DNA from: JAAYCU01 sp964401335
GTDB taxonomy: Bacteria; Planctomycetota; Phycisphaerae; UBA1845; PWPN01
DNA length: 59,006 nt
Direction: 5' to 3'
Assembly (NCBI GenBank): GCA_964401335.1
Contig: CAYNYK010000015.1
Coordinates: 1-59,006, forward strand
Both the position numbers and the translations under genes were made by a program. Each line of letters begins with the position of its first letter. The first letter of the stretch is position 1. Positions 17,245 to 25,953 of this stretch are shown piece by piece. The notes under the pieces were generated by a model. That model worked only from the letters and a program-made list of their open reading frames with translations, was not told the DNA's origin and did no database searches.

Positions 17245-17529
17245 CTATTCGCCAATAAATTCATTCGATGGACTCTTAATGAAACTATCGCAGAGCGGAG
17301 AAAAGGCACGCCATCCTCCATCAACAATGGCGCCAATGATGCGGACATTACCATTCGGTCAATCGTCCCCAAATACCTCGATCTCGAATTGATACCATTC
17401 TCCACCGGGGCCGGTGCGCTCCCCAGTGAAGGGTTCCGCATCGATCATTTGGACAAGCTCCGCGTACGGCTTGGCTCGGAATGACTCAAGCTCGGTTTTG
17501 ATGATCTGTCTTGCTTCTTCCTTGTTCAT
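17245..17529 (-). pseudogene. Conserved small hypothetical gene broken by one in-frame TGA
   Basis: From ATG at 17529 to TAG at 17245 the frame codes for 94 codons with a single stop, TGA at 17359-17361 (codon 57). Before it: MNKEEARQIIKTELESFRAK and onward to 'WYQFEIEVFGDD'; after it: 'PNGNVRIIGAIVDGGWRAFS' to 'NEFIGE'. Both halves match one small planctomycete/cyanobacterial hypothetical family that I remember with 'DDKPGG.VR..GAIDDGGWRAF', so the frame is real and the stop replaces one residue. Either a recent nonsense mutation or a base-call error. The function of the family is unknown; it is often found among toxin-antitoxin genes. Confidence 0.75.
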
Positions 17530-17608
17530 CGTTCAATTGCTGTACTTTCGACGGGCATGTTTCATCGCTTTCTGGCCTCGCCATTGCCCTTCATTTGGCT
17601 ATTCGCTC

Positions 17609-17797
17609 TCAAAGTCCGAGTTCTTTCCTCGCTTCGGACAACGGGATGGTAGGTGCGTCGGCTTCTTCAATCTTGGCCGCGCGAAGCTCTTTGAGGTCCT
17701 CGTAATCATCGAGTTCTTCTTCTATCAGAAAAAACTCTTCATAAGGCAGAACCACGAACGCTTTTTTCCCGTTTCGCTCCAGAATGTTCGGATGCAA
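17609..17797 (-). CDS. Small antitoxin (RelB/Phd-like) next to relE
   Basis: 62 residues: a short N-terminal strand and DNA-binding-like part ('NGKKAFVVLPYEEFFLIEEE') followed by an acidic helix and 'EEADAPTIPLSEARKELGL', the usual form of short antitoxins that sit beside RelE toxins. It starts 21 bases after the original end of the relE gene at 17819-18073, so the order is toxin then antitoxin. It looks intact although its toxin is damaged. The acidic middle is where toxin binding is expected. Confidence 0.82.
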   Translation of the reverse strand: MHPNILERNGKKAFVVLPYEEFFLIEEELDDYEDLKELRAAKIEEADAPTIPLSEARKELGL

Positions 17798-17818
17798 AGT
17801 GACCCTGGCCCATTTTCC

Positions 17819-18073
17819 TCACGTTCGATACGCCTCTCGTCGATGGCGGATGCGCTATACGACCACGTGATTCGCGCGCTCGATTTCAAACAATACCCGA
17901 TAATTACCCATCCTCAGTCGGTATTCAAGGGTAAAGTTCGTCAGACGCTTCACGTCGCCCGTAAGGTCGTCTTTCAACTTTTCCAACGCTACCATTATCC
18001 TCTCCGCGTCGCTCTTCGATATGCGGCGCCAATCCTTTGTTGCGCGTGGCTTCAACCCAACTTCGTATCTCAT
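17819..18073 (-). pseudogene. RelE/ParE-type toxin gene with premature TAG
   Basis: ATG at 18073 opens MRYEVGLKPRATKDWRRISK, a typical RelE/ParE start; 'LTNFTLEYRLRMGNYRVLFE' is the family core. A TAG at 17855-17857 stops it after residue 72. Reading on in frame gives 'RIRHRREAYRT' and a natural TGA at 17819, that is the conserved RelE end with TAG standing in place of the expected Tyr of 'VVYRIRHRREAYR'. The lost tail contains residues important for mRNA cleavage in RelE, so the product is probably inactive. The antitoxin downstream remains. Confidence 0.78.
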
Positions 18074-18250
18074 GCTCCAATTGTACCATTGAGAAACATT
18101 TCTCTCAACACAACGAATGACATTCTTGGTTAATGCGAACGGTTCGAATAGAAACGACAGGGAAAACCTCCGGCGATATAATGACCCATTACGGCTCAGC
18201 AGCGCAGCCGGATAACTATGTTCAAGTGATCCGGTTTCAGGAGAAAAATC

Positions 18251-20710
18251 ATGAATCCACAAACGCGGAAAATGGCGCACCCGAAACAAAGGGATGAGTC
18301 CCCTCGAGCATGCGTCAGCCTGGCGATGGTCCTGGCGGGGTGGCTCATGGTGGGCACGCTCACCGCATCGGCCGCGAGCCCGGCGCCGACCTGCGCCGAA
18401 CCGAATATCGAGATCGCCAGCCGGTGGTGGCCGGAATTGACCAACGTCTACACGCCGATCGGCTGGAAGAATCATCTGTTTCGGTTCGCGGTTTATTACA
18501 ACGGTATGATTCTGGCCCCGCCTGAGCCGGAACCGGAACAACAAGTCAAAATACTGGCCCCCTGGAAAGGATTGGGGGCCCAGGTGGCCTTTCTACCCTC
18601 GCCGGACGGAAAAGATCCGTTCGCCTGGCGGTCGGGAACCTATCAGATGACCGGGGATCATGGGCGCCGTACCGGCTATCAAGGCTGGCTGGATCGGCCT
18701 ACACCGGTGCTATGGACCCAGTGGCGGCAGGCATACACGAGCATCAATGGGATCGCTCTGCGGCAGGAAGTCTTCGCCCATGTTCCCGGCGGCCAGGACA
18801 TTGAAACAGGCACCGAACCGCTGTTTGCCTGGATTCGTTTATCCGTCGAGGAGATCAATCCGCTGAATCAAAACGAGACGACGGGATTTCTGATCAAGAT
18901 CAACAAACCCCATGTTCATTACTCCATGGACGAAGGAAAGAACCTTTTTCTAACGGAAGCGGAGTCGCAGTATCCCCGCCCGCTCACCTTAGAACCGCTG
19001 GGCGAGGAGGCGCGGCCGGGCGGTTTGCTGGTGGAAGAGGGGGGCAAGATCCGGCTGGCCGTCTTGCCCGGAAAGGCCCTCACGGTGCGACTTCTCGATC
19101 GCCGGCCGGAGGACCGCACTTATCGTTTGCACTTGACCATGCCGGTCACGAGGGGGGCTTTCGTTGATCTGCTTCTGCCGATGTGTCCTGAAGCGCGTGC
19201 CGTGGTGGAAAAGGAAATGACTCTCGGCCGGGAGGCGGCTCTGGCCGAATGTGATCGCTACTGGTCGCGCATACCCGAGACGGCCGCCCACATCGAAACG
19301 CCGGAGACTTACGTCAACGAATACCTGCGGCGAAACCTGCAATTCGGCGAGATCATCGCTCAAAAAATGCCGGACACCGGTCTTTATGTAAATATGACGG
19401 GTGCCCACAAGTACGCGCGGGTCTGGGCTACGCCCAATTCCATGTTTAACACCATGCTGCTGGACACGATGGGCTACCATGCGGCGGTCGATCGATATCT
19501 GGAGAGTTTTCGGGTCGAACAGGGGACGGCCAAGCCCTCGGGTCCGAGTTACGATGACCATCCCGGTTATCTGGCCGCCCCGCGCGGACTGAAAGCCCAT
19601 GAATGGTTGGCCGATCACGGAGCAATCCTGCACGCGGCCAGTTATCATGCGTTACTCACGGACGATCAGGATTTTATCGACCGCTGGCGAGAGCCGATTA
19701 TCAAGGCTTGCGCATTCATTCGCGATGCCCGGGCCGTCCCCAATCATTCGGGTGTCCCCGGTGTGCTTCCGCCAGCCATCGCCACGGACGCCGATATCCC
19801 CGAGCAGGCGATCTGGAACATAGCCTGGCATTACAAGGGACTGCTTAGCGCAGTACGTTTGCTGGAGCGGTTGAATCATCCACAGGCCGCCGAGTTTGCC
19901 CGGGAAGCCGAGGCCTTCCGAGTCGTTTTTCTCAAGGCCTTGCGCGAGCGCACTCAAACCATGCCAACCTGGACGGATACCGACGGCCGCCGTCACCGGC
20001 TCGTACCCTATGAGTTTCCGGGAGACAGCGTGCGCGGCGATCATGCGGCCTATCTGGATTGCGGCCCGCTGATTCTGGTCCATGCCGGTCTGCTGCCAGC
20101 GGATGATGAACTCATGAAATCCACCCTGGCCTTCTTCCGCGAGGGTCCGAACCATCAACTGTACGACCTCCACGGCGATTTCGCCCAACCGCCGGTGCTG
20201 GTACATGAGATGTCCAGCTTCGAGCCGTGCTACAGTTTCAACGTGTTCCACAGCCATCAATTGGGTGATCGGCAACATTTTCTGGAAGGTCTGTACAGTA
20301 CGCTCACCGGCGCGCATTCGCGGCAAACGTATATCTGCTGCGAGTCGCGGGGCGGAATCACCGGCATTGCCGGACAGTTGGGTGTCTATTTAATCCGACT
20401 GGCAGTCATTGACGACGCTATGGAAGAAGATACTTTGCATTTATTGCGATTGACGCCCCTGGCCTGGCTGAGCGAACAAAAATCAACGCGTTTTGAAAAC
20501 GTCCCGACCCTGTTCGGACCGGTAACGGTGAATTTCCGGCTGGCCGATGGCGGAAAAACACTGGATGTACAGTTCAGCGCACGGTTTCGCCATCCACCGG
20601 CAAAGATTGTGTGGCACGTACCGCCCTTGCCCGGCTTGAACAAGGTCGTCATTAATGGTAAGTCAAACAGCGCCGGACCGGACGACGTTCTGACCGTCCC
20701 CACGCCGTAA
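18251..20710 (+). CDS. Secreted six-hairpin glycosidase-like protein
   Basis: 819 residues with a long n-region and a signal peptide (hydrophobic part about 20-42, ending TASAAS). The first 350 residues are beta-rich. The second part (about 350-750) is helical, with 'NMTGAHKYARVWATPNSMFN', 'GPSYDDHPGYLAAPRG', 'NIAWHYKGLLSAVRLLERL' and 'YGDS'-like loops ('EFPGDSVRGDHAAYLDCG'), resembling inverting (alpha/alpha)6 glycosidases such as GH78, GH95 or GH63. I cannot fix the family or the catalytic pair. It ends in a beta domain ('LFGPVTVNFRLADGGKTLDV'). The ATG lies just after AGGAGAAAAATC. It stands between the toxin-antitoxin island and maf. Confidence 0.78.
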   Translation: MNPQTRKMAHPKQRDESPRACVSLAMVLAGWLMVGTLTASAASPAPTCAEPNIEIASRWWPELTNVYTPIGWKNHLFRFAVYYNGMILAPPEPEPEQQVKILAPWKGLGAQVAFLPSPDGKDPFAWRSGTYQMTGDHGRRTGYQGWLDRPTPVLWTQWRQAYTSINGIALRQEVFAHVPGGQDIETGTEPLFAWIRLSVEEINPLNQNETTGFLIKINKPHVHYSMDEGKNLFLTEAESQYPRPLTLEPLGEEARPGGLLVEEGGKIRLAVLPGKALTVRLLDRRPEDRTYRLHLTMPVTRGAFVDLLLPMCPEARAVVEKEMTLGREAALAECDRYWSRIPETAAHIETPETYVNEYLRRNLQFGEIIAQKMPDTGLYVNMTGAHKYARVWATPNSMFNTMLLDTMGYHAAVDRYLESFRVEQGTAKPSGPSYDDHPGYLAAPRGLKAHEWLADHGAILHAASYHALLTDDQDFIDRWREPIIKACAFIRDARAVPNHSGVPGVLPPAIATDADIPEQAIWNIAWHYKGLLSAVRLLERLNHPQAAEFAREAEAFRVVFLKALRERTQTMPTWTDTDGRRHRLVPYEFPGDSVRGDHAAYLDCGPLILVHAGLLPADDELMKSTLAFFREGPNHQLYDLHGDFAQPPVLVHEMSSFEPCYSFNVFHSHQLGDRQHFLEGLYSTLTGAHSRQTYICCESRGGITGIAGQLGVYLIRLAVIDDAMEEDTLHLLRLTPLAWLSEQKSTRFENVPTLFGPVTVNFRLADGGKTLDVQFSARFRHPPAKIVWHVPPLPGLNKVVINGKSNSAGPDDVLTVPTP

Positions 20711-20804
20711 AGTTGAACGGCTCCCGGTTATGCGAAGATATAGACTTCAGGAACGACATGGCCTTAATTGTCGTGATTCCATACGGCCACAGTGAGGAGC
20801 ACGC

Positions 20805-21386
20805 ATGAGTCAACCGATTATCCTCGCCTCGCAGTCGCCGCGGCGGGCCAAGCTGCTGGCGGAGGCGGGTATTGCTTTCGAGGTCGCCCTTCCACCCCAC
20901 GAGGAGCCGGCGCCGACCGACTGGCCTTTCAGCCCGGCGGAGTACGCTCAGGCGATCAGCTATTACAAGGCCCGCGGGGTGGCCGAGCGTTATCCCGACC
21001 GGTTGATCCTTGCGGCCGATACCGTCGTGGCTCTCGACGGCCGCCTCTACGGCAAGCCGACGGATATCGAGGACGCCCGGCGAATCCTGCTCACGTTGAC
21101 CGGCACAACCCAGGAGGTCATCACGGGGGTGACGCTGCTGGATCCGGCCGGCGGACGGCGGCGTATTGAGCATGATGTAACCCGGGTAACCATGCGGCGT
21201 ATGACCGATGCCGAGCTTGACGCTTACCTGGCCACTGGCGAATGGGAAGGCAAGGCCGGGGCCTACGCCATCCAGGAGTCGGCGGATGCCTTCGTAACCG
21301 GTGTCGAGGGGAGTTTTACCAACGTGGTCGGTTTGCCGATGGAGCTGGTTCTGCATATGCTGGCCGACTTTGGCGTGTCCCCGTGA
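20805..21386 (+). CDS. maf: Maf family nucleoside triphosphate pyrophosphatase
   Basis: 193 residues, full family length. Maf motifs in order: 'ILASQSPRRAKLLAEAGI' (SxRR), 'ILAADTVVALDGRLYGKP', 'GEWEGKAGAYAIQESADAFV' and 'GSFTNVVGLP'. The enzyme hydrolyses non-canonical or excess nucleoside triphosphates (dTTP/UTP subgroup is likely from 'GKAGAYAIQ') to monophosphate and pyrophosphate, a house-cleaning role; it has also been tied to septum formation. GAGGAG precedes the ATG by seven bases. It is upstream of secA with a 521-base gap, so not clearly one operon. Confidence 0.95.
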   Translation: MSQPIILASQSPRRAKLLAEAGIAFEVALPPHEEPAPTDWPFSPAEYAQAISYYKARGVAERYPDRLILAADTVVALDGRLYGKPTDIEDARRILLTLTGTTQEVITGVTLLDPAGGRRRIEHDVTRVTMRRMTDAELDAYLATGEWEGKAGAYAIQESADAFVTGVEGSFTNVVGLPMELVLHMLADFGVSP

Positions 21387-21907
21387 TGAAGATATTAGTT
21401 CACGATATTGCGTTATATATGCAAGGCAAAGCGATATACCCAAGGTCGCACCGGTCGCAAAAGTTGTCATCGCTTCCCTACCTTCAGAAAAGGTGAGCCA
21501 GCCGGCCTTCAGAGAAAGTGGGCTAGGTCACCTGGCCTTCGTTTTTACCCCGTCAGCGGGGGGCAACAACCCTACGGAGAAGGTTTTATAAGCATTCTGT
21601 AAAATTCCAGTAAATGACATGACTCTCCATCTCCTCATCTCTCCGTCGCCCCATTTCCCTCTCTGAATGGCTATCCCTTGCTTGCCCGCCACGGCCCGCC
21701 CATGCGTGGTATACTGCATCGAGCTGGTCAAATCTTTACCCCACGACCTACATCTTCACCGCGAGCGGTAGACCGTTTCTCGTTTTCCTGTCCGCGGGTA
21801 TAATTCCAGCCATGCACTCAAGGCGGGGTGGATCGAGGCCGAGGCTTGTCCGCGTATGGGACACGACCGGCGGCCTGTAAGATTCGTCCAAGCAAGGAAC
21901 ATAAACG
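21387..21907 (+). promoter_or_regulatory. Leader region of secA with a TATAAT box
   Basis: 521 bases without a convincing gene. A perfect TATAAT lies at 21799-21804, 104 bases before the secA GTG, with only a weak -35 partner (TTTCTC at 21776-21781). At about 21486-21550 there are imperfect inverted segments (AGGTGA/TCACCT) followed by CGTTTTTA, possibly the maf terminator. Around 21625-21660 is a pyrimidine-rich stretch also found near 45.9 kb (reverse) and 46.9 kb. No SecM-like arrest peptide was recognised. Confidence 0.4.
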
Positions 21908-24900
21908 GTGGCCGTACTGGACATACCTGGCATTGTGTTTCGCAAGATTTTCGGCTCGCGCAACGAGCGGCTGCTCAAGCGTTTCGGCGAAACGGCGGAC
22001 GCCGTTCTGGCGTACAGCGAACGGATCAGGGAGCTTTCGCCGGAGCAACTCCGGGCTAAGAGCGATGAGTTGAAGCAGCGGCTGGCTGACGGGGCGACCC
22101 CCGACGAAATATTACCCGAGGCCTTCGCCGTGCTCCGGGAGGCCTCCACCCGTGCCCAGGCCCACCGCCATTTCCACTGCCAGTTGATCGGCGGGCAGGT
22201 ACTTTACAAAGGCAACGTGGCGGAAATGCGGACCGGTGAGGGCAAGACCATTGTCTGCCATCTGGCCGCCTACTTGAAATTCCTCCAAGGCAAGAAAGTC
22301 CACATCGTAACCGTCAACGACTACCTTGTTCGCCGCGACGCGGAGTTTGCCCGGCCGATTTTCGAGCTACTCGGGGCGACGGTGGGCTATATCCAGGCCC
22401 AACTCGACCCCGGCGGCCACGAGGGCATCCGCCAGCAGGCGTACAATTGCGATCTGACCTACGGCACCAACAGCGAGTTCGGTTTCGATTATCTGCGTGA
22501 CAACATGAAAGTCCGCCTGGAGGACCAGGTGCAAGGCCGTCTTGATTACGTCATTGTTGACGAGGTGGACTCGATCCTGATCGACGAGGCCCGCACCCCG
22601 CTGATCATCAGCGGACCGGCCCATGACGACGTGAGCCGCTACAAATGGGCGGACAGCCTGGCCCGCTCGCTGGTCCGACGGCAGAACGAACTGAACAACG
22701 AAACCGCCCGGCGGCTGCGGGAGTGGGGCGACCATCCGCCCGAGGAACTCCTGAAAAATCCAAAATTCGACGATGCCGTTAAACGCTTCCGTGTCGATCC
22801 GTACATGCTTACCGAGGACGAGGCCGAGGCCATCTTGCATAAGCAACTTTACGTGGTCCAGCAGGACCGCAAGGCGGCCCACCTGACCCACGAGGGCGTA
22901 GCCTATGCCCAGGATGAGGCCGGTATCGGTAGTTTCTACGTCGGTGCGAACATGGAGTGCCCGCATCTGATCGAAAATGCCCTGCGGGCCCATGTGGTCT
23001 ACGAGCGCGACAAGGAATACGTGGTTCAGGACCGGACGGTCATCATCGTGGACGAGTTCACCGGTCGCTTGATGCATGGTCGCCAATGGTCCGATGGTTT
23101 ACACCAGGCGGTCGAGGCCAAGGAAGGGGTCCCCATCAAGGAAGAGACCCAGACGATGGCCACCATCACCATCCAGAATTTCTGCAAGCTCTACAAGGAA
23201 CTGGCGGGGATGACCGGGACGGCCATGACCGAATCCGACGAGTTTATGAAGATCTATAAGCTGGAAGTCGTGGCCATCCCGACGAACCGGCCGGTGAATC
23301 GGCTGGACCACAACGACCGGATCTATCGCACGATCGCGACCAAGTACGATATGATCGTGGAGGAAATCCACGAAATGTACCGCCGCGGCCGGCCGAGCGA
23401 TCCGATGCTGTTAGCCGCTGTGTTCAACAAGTATCGGCCGATTCTCGCCGAGCAAAATGACGATCCGCAACGTGAGGAAAAACTGCGACGTTTGGACGAG
23501 GCGTTAAAGCAGTTCAATGACGCCTCCGAGCCTAGTCCGGCACTGCTGGGCACCATGCTGGGTGCCTATGATTTTGTTTTCCCCGACCTGGCCACCGGTC
23601 GTCCTATCCTGGTGGGTACGACCAGCGTGGAAAATTCGGAAAAGCTGTCCAAGCTGCTCGAAAAAACGTACGGCATCGAGCATGAGGTGCTTAATGCCAA
23701 ACAGCACGCCCGCGAGGCGGAAATCGTGGAGAAAGCCGGGCATCGCCACCTGCCGACCCGCGGCCACGACAAGAACCCCGTGGGCAACGTGACCATCGCC
23801 ACCAACATGGCCGGGCGGGGGACGGATATCAAGCTCGAAGCCGGTGTTGTATTCGAGAAATGCAAAGTACCGGAGAACGTGGCTGAACTGGCCCCTGATT
23901 GCCCCGAGGAATCCCTCGAACTTTATCCGCCGGGCAGCACCAAATGCTGCATCCGTTGCGAGGAATACAACGCGGCCACCCGATGCGGCCACTGCTATAA
24001 ACCCAAACTGGATCCGCGTTTTCCGGTGCTTGGGCGTCAATTATGCACCCTGAACGCACCCTGCGGGCTGCATATCATCGGTACGGAGCGACACGAGGCC
24101 CGGCGGATCGACAACCAGCTTCGTGGTCGTTCCGGCCGGCAGGGCGATCCCGGCTCCAGCCGATTTTTCCTCTCTCTCGAGGACGAACTGCTTAAGCTCT
24201 TCATGCCCGATTGGATGCTCAAAATGATGGAGCGCTTGGGCTTTACCGAGGGAACCAGCCTCGAGGATAAGCGGATCACCAAGGGCATCGAACGGGCCCA
24301 GAAGAAAGTCGAGGAGCGGAACTTTTCCATTCGCAAGCACCTGCTTGAATGGGACGAACCCATGGATTACCAGCGCCGGGCCTTTTATCGCGAGCGACAA
24401 CAGATTTTGGAGGGCCGCCGGCTGAATGACCTGATCTGGCGCATGATCAACGAGGTGATCGACGAAGTTGTGGCCGACTATCTGGCGGAGGACTACACCG
24501 CCAAACGTATCGCCGACTGGTGCAACAGTACGCTGGAAGTGCCGATCGAACCGGATTTGCTCACCGACGAGGATCCCGCCTATGTTGCCCGACGCATCCG
24601 GGAGAAAGCCAAGGATGAAATCCGCGATGCGATCCGGACCTCGCTGGGCGAGTATATCGACACGGATGAGGAGCCTTCGGCCTGGGACGTGGGCGGCCTG
24701 CTCAAGTGGGCCCAGCGGAAGTTCCCCCTGTCGATCACTCAGAATCAAATGCGCAAAATGGAGCCCGCCGACATCGAGGAGATGTTGATCGAGGCGGCGG
24801 ACAGGCATTATGACCAGATCGATCTGTCGCCGATCGAAGTCTACATGGACCCGATGTACGGCCGCCGGGCCCTGGCCGACTGGGCCCGGGCGAAATTCGG

Positions 24901-25837
24901 CATCACTCTCAAGAGTGAGGATATCGCCGAAGGTTCGGCGGAAAAGGTGGCCGAAATCATCCGGACCAAGGTGAGCGAGGCCTATACCAAGCGCGAATTG
25001 ACCTATCCGATTCAGGCGATCATCAATCAGGTGTTTACTTCGGCGGGTACGGACAACGTCTATGCTCTGCAGCATATCGTTCAATGGGCCAACTCGAAGT
25101 ACAACCTCAACTGGACGCCGGAACGTCTGGCCGGCAAGAGTGTGTCCGCCATCGCCGACGAACTGGTAGCCGTCAATCGAGCGTTTTTGTACGAGGGTAA
25201 GCTTGAACAGGAAGTCGAAGAGGCCTTGCGACGGTTCGGGGCCGAAGGTAACGGCGAACTCGAGGCTTGGGCGAAAGAACGTTTCGGTAAAGCCCTTGAT
25301 GCCGGTCAGTTGCCTGCGGAAGCCGATCACCGTCGTGCGGTATTGCTGGAGGCTGGTCGCCAGATGGCCCGCTGGGAGTTGACCCAGATGGAACGCTTCG
25401 TCCTTCTGCGCATTTACGATCAAGGCTGGAAAGATCACCTTCTGGAAATGGATCACCTCAAGCACGCGATCATGCAGCGGCCGATGGGCGGCGATCAGAC
25501 CCATCCGCAAAGCCAGTACGCGATTGAAGGCCGGGAAATGTTCGCCCAGATGTGGCGGATCATCCGTAACCGCGTTACCGATACGATCTTCAAGATAGCG
25601 GCCGGCACGGGGGAACAGGCCCCGCGAGCCGCCGGTGCGCGGCTGATCGAGACCCGGCACGATTCCAGCACCACCATGGGAGTCTCCAACGCGGACAATG
25701 AGGCCGCCATGCGTGCTCAGGGGGAGGGCGCGAAAACGGAAACCATTCGGCGCGAACAACCCAGGGTCGGACGTAATGACCCCTGTCCTTGCGGTTCGGG
25801 CCGAAAATACAAACAATGCCACGGGAAGAAAGGATAA
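21908..25837 (+). CDS. secA: Preprotein translocase ATPase SecA, enlarged form
   Basis: 1309 residues against about 900 in E. coli. GTG start, giving MAVLDIPGIVFRKIFGSRNE, a normal SecA beginning. Walker A 'MRTGEGKT' at 107-114; 'TYGTNSEFGFDYLRDNM', 'DEVDSILIDEARTPLIISGP', 'GMTGTAMTE', 'TNMAGRGTDI' and 'RRIDNQLRGRSGRQGDPGSS' are all present. Three additions are seen: about 67 residues at 496-564 before 'GRPILVGTTSVE'; a Cys-rich insert at about 650-718 with CC, CxxC and CGHC pairs; and a long expansion at about 925-1160 holding four 'L..WA..+F' modules where E. coli has one comparable segment. The C-terminus is a SEC-C zinc motif, 'NDPCPCGSGRKYKQCHGKKG'. It drives Sec-dependent export with SecYEG. 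Confidence 0.97.
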   Translation: MAVLDIPGIVFRKIFGSRNERLLKRFGETADAVLAYSERIRELSPEQLRAKSDELKQRLADGATPDEILPEAFAVLREASTRAQAHRHFHCQLIGGQVLYKGNVAEMRTGEGKTIVCHLAAYLKFLQGKKVHIVTVNDYLVRRDAEFARPIFELLGATVGYIQAQLDPGGHEGIRQQAYNCDLTYGTNSEFGFDYLRDNMKVRLEDQVQGRLDYVIVDEVDSILIDEARTPLIISGPAHDDVSRYKWADSLARSLVRRQNELNNETARRLREWGDHPPEELLKNPKFDDAVKRFRVDPYMLTEDEAEAILHKQLYVVQQDRKAAHLTHEGVAYAQDEAGIGSFYVGANMECPHLIENALRAHVVYERDKEYVVQDRTVIIVDEFTGRLMHGRQWSDGLHQAVEAKEGVPIKEETQTMATITIQNFCKLYKELAGMTGTAMTESDEFMKIYKLEVVAIPTNRPVNRLDHNDRIYRTIATKYDMIVEEIHEMYRRGRPSDPMLLAAVFNKYRPILAEQNDDPQREEKLRRLDEALKQFNDASEPSPALLGTMLGAYDFVFPDLATGRPILVGTTSVENSEKLSKLLEKTYGIEHEVLNAKQHAREAEIVEKAGHRHLPTRGHDKNPVGNVTIATNMAGRGTDIKLEAGVVFEKCKVPENVAELAPDCPEESLELYPPGSTKCCIRCEEYNAATRCGHCYKPKLDPRFPVLGRQLCTLNAPCGLHIIGTERHEARRIDNQLRGRSGRQGDPGSSRFFLSLEDELLKLFMPDWMLKMMERLGFTEGTSLEDKRITKGIERAQKKVEERNFSIRKHLLEWDEPMDYQRRAFYRERQQILEGRRLNDLIWRMINEVIDEVVADYLAEDYTAKRIADWCNSTLEVPIEPDLLTDEDPAYVARRIREKAKDEIRDAIRTSLGEYIDTDEEPSAWDVGGLLKWAQRKFPLSITQNQMRKMEPADIEEMLIEAADRHYDQIDLSPIEVYMDPMYGRRALADWARAKFGITLKSEDIAEGSAEKVAEIIRTKVSEAYTKRELTYPIQAIINQVFTSAGTDNVYALQHIVQWANSKYNLNWTPERLAGKSVSAIADELVAVNRAFLYEGKLEQEVEEALRRFGAEGNGELEAWAKERFGKALDAGQLPAEADHRRAVLLEAGRQMARWELTQMERFVLLRIYDQGWKDHLLEMDHLKHAIMQRPMGGDQTHPQSQYAIEGREMFAQMWRIIRNRVTDTIFKIAAGTGEQAPRAAGARLIETRHDSSTTMGVSNADNEAAMRAQGEGAKTETIRREQPRVGRNDPCPCGSGRKYKQCHGKKG

Positions 25838-25953
25838 AAAGCAATCAGCTTTCAGCAATCAGTTTTCGGCCATCGGCCTCCAGCGATCGGTTGTGGTCAC
25901 GGAATGCCGATATGCGAGAAGTGAACGTCGAGGGCCTGTAAGGAGTTCAAGTT

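Noticed and set aside
17359..17361. TGA read as selenocysteine or tryptophan
   Set aside because: No SECIS-like hairpin noted, the family as recalled has no Cys at this place, and TGA is used as a normal stop in neighbouring genes.
17097..17441. 114-codon minus-strand frame overlapping the TGA-broken gene
   Set aside because: A different frame from the conserved protein; no family resemblance.
18121..18170. GGTTCGAAT that resembles a tRNA T-loop
   Set aside because: No matching acceptor, anticodon or D arms around it.
24041..25858. 605-codon open frame antisense to secA
   Set aside because: Shadow of the secA coding strand; composition is low in recognisable motifs and no ribosome site is seen.
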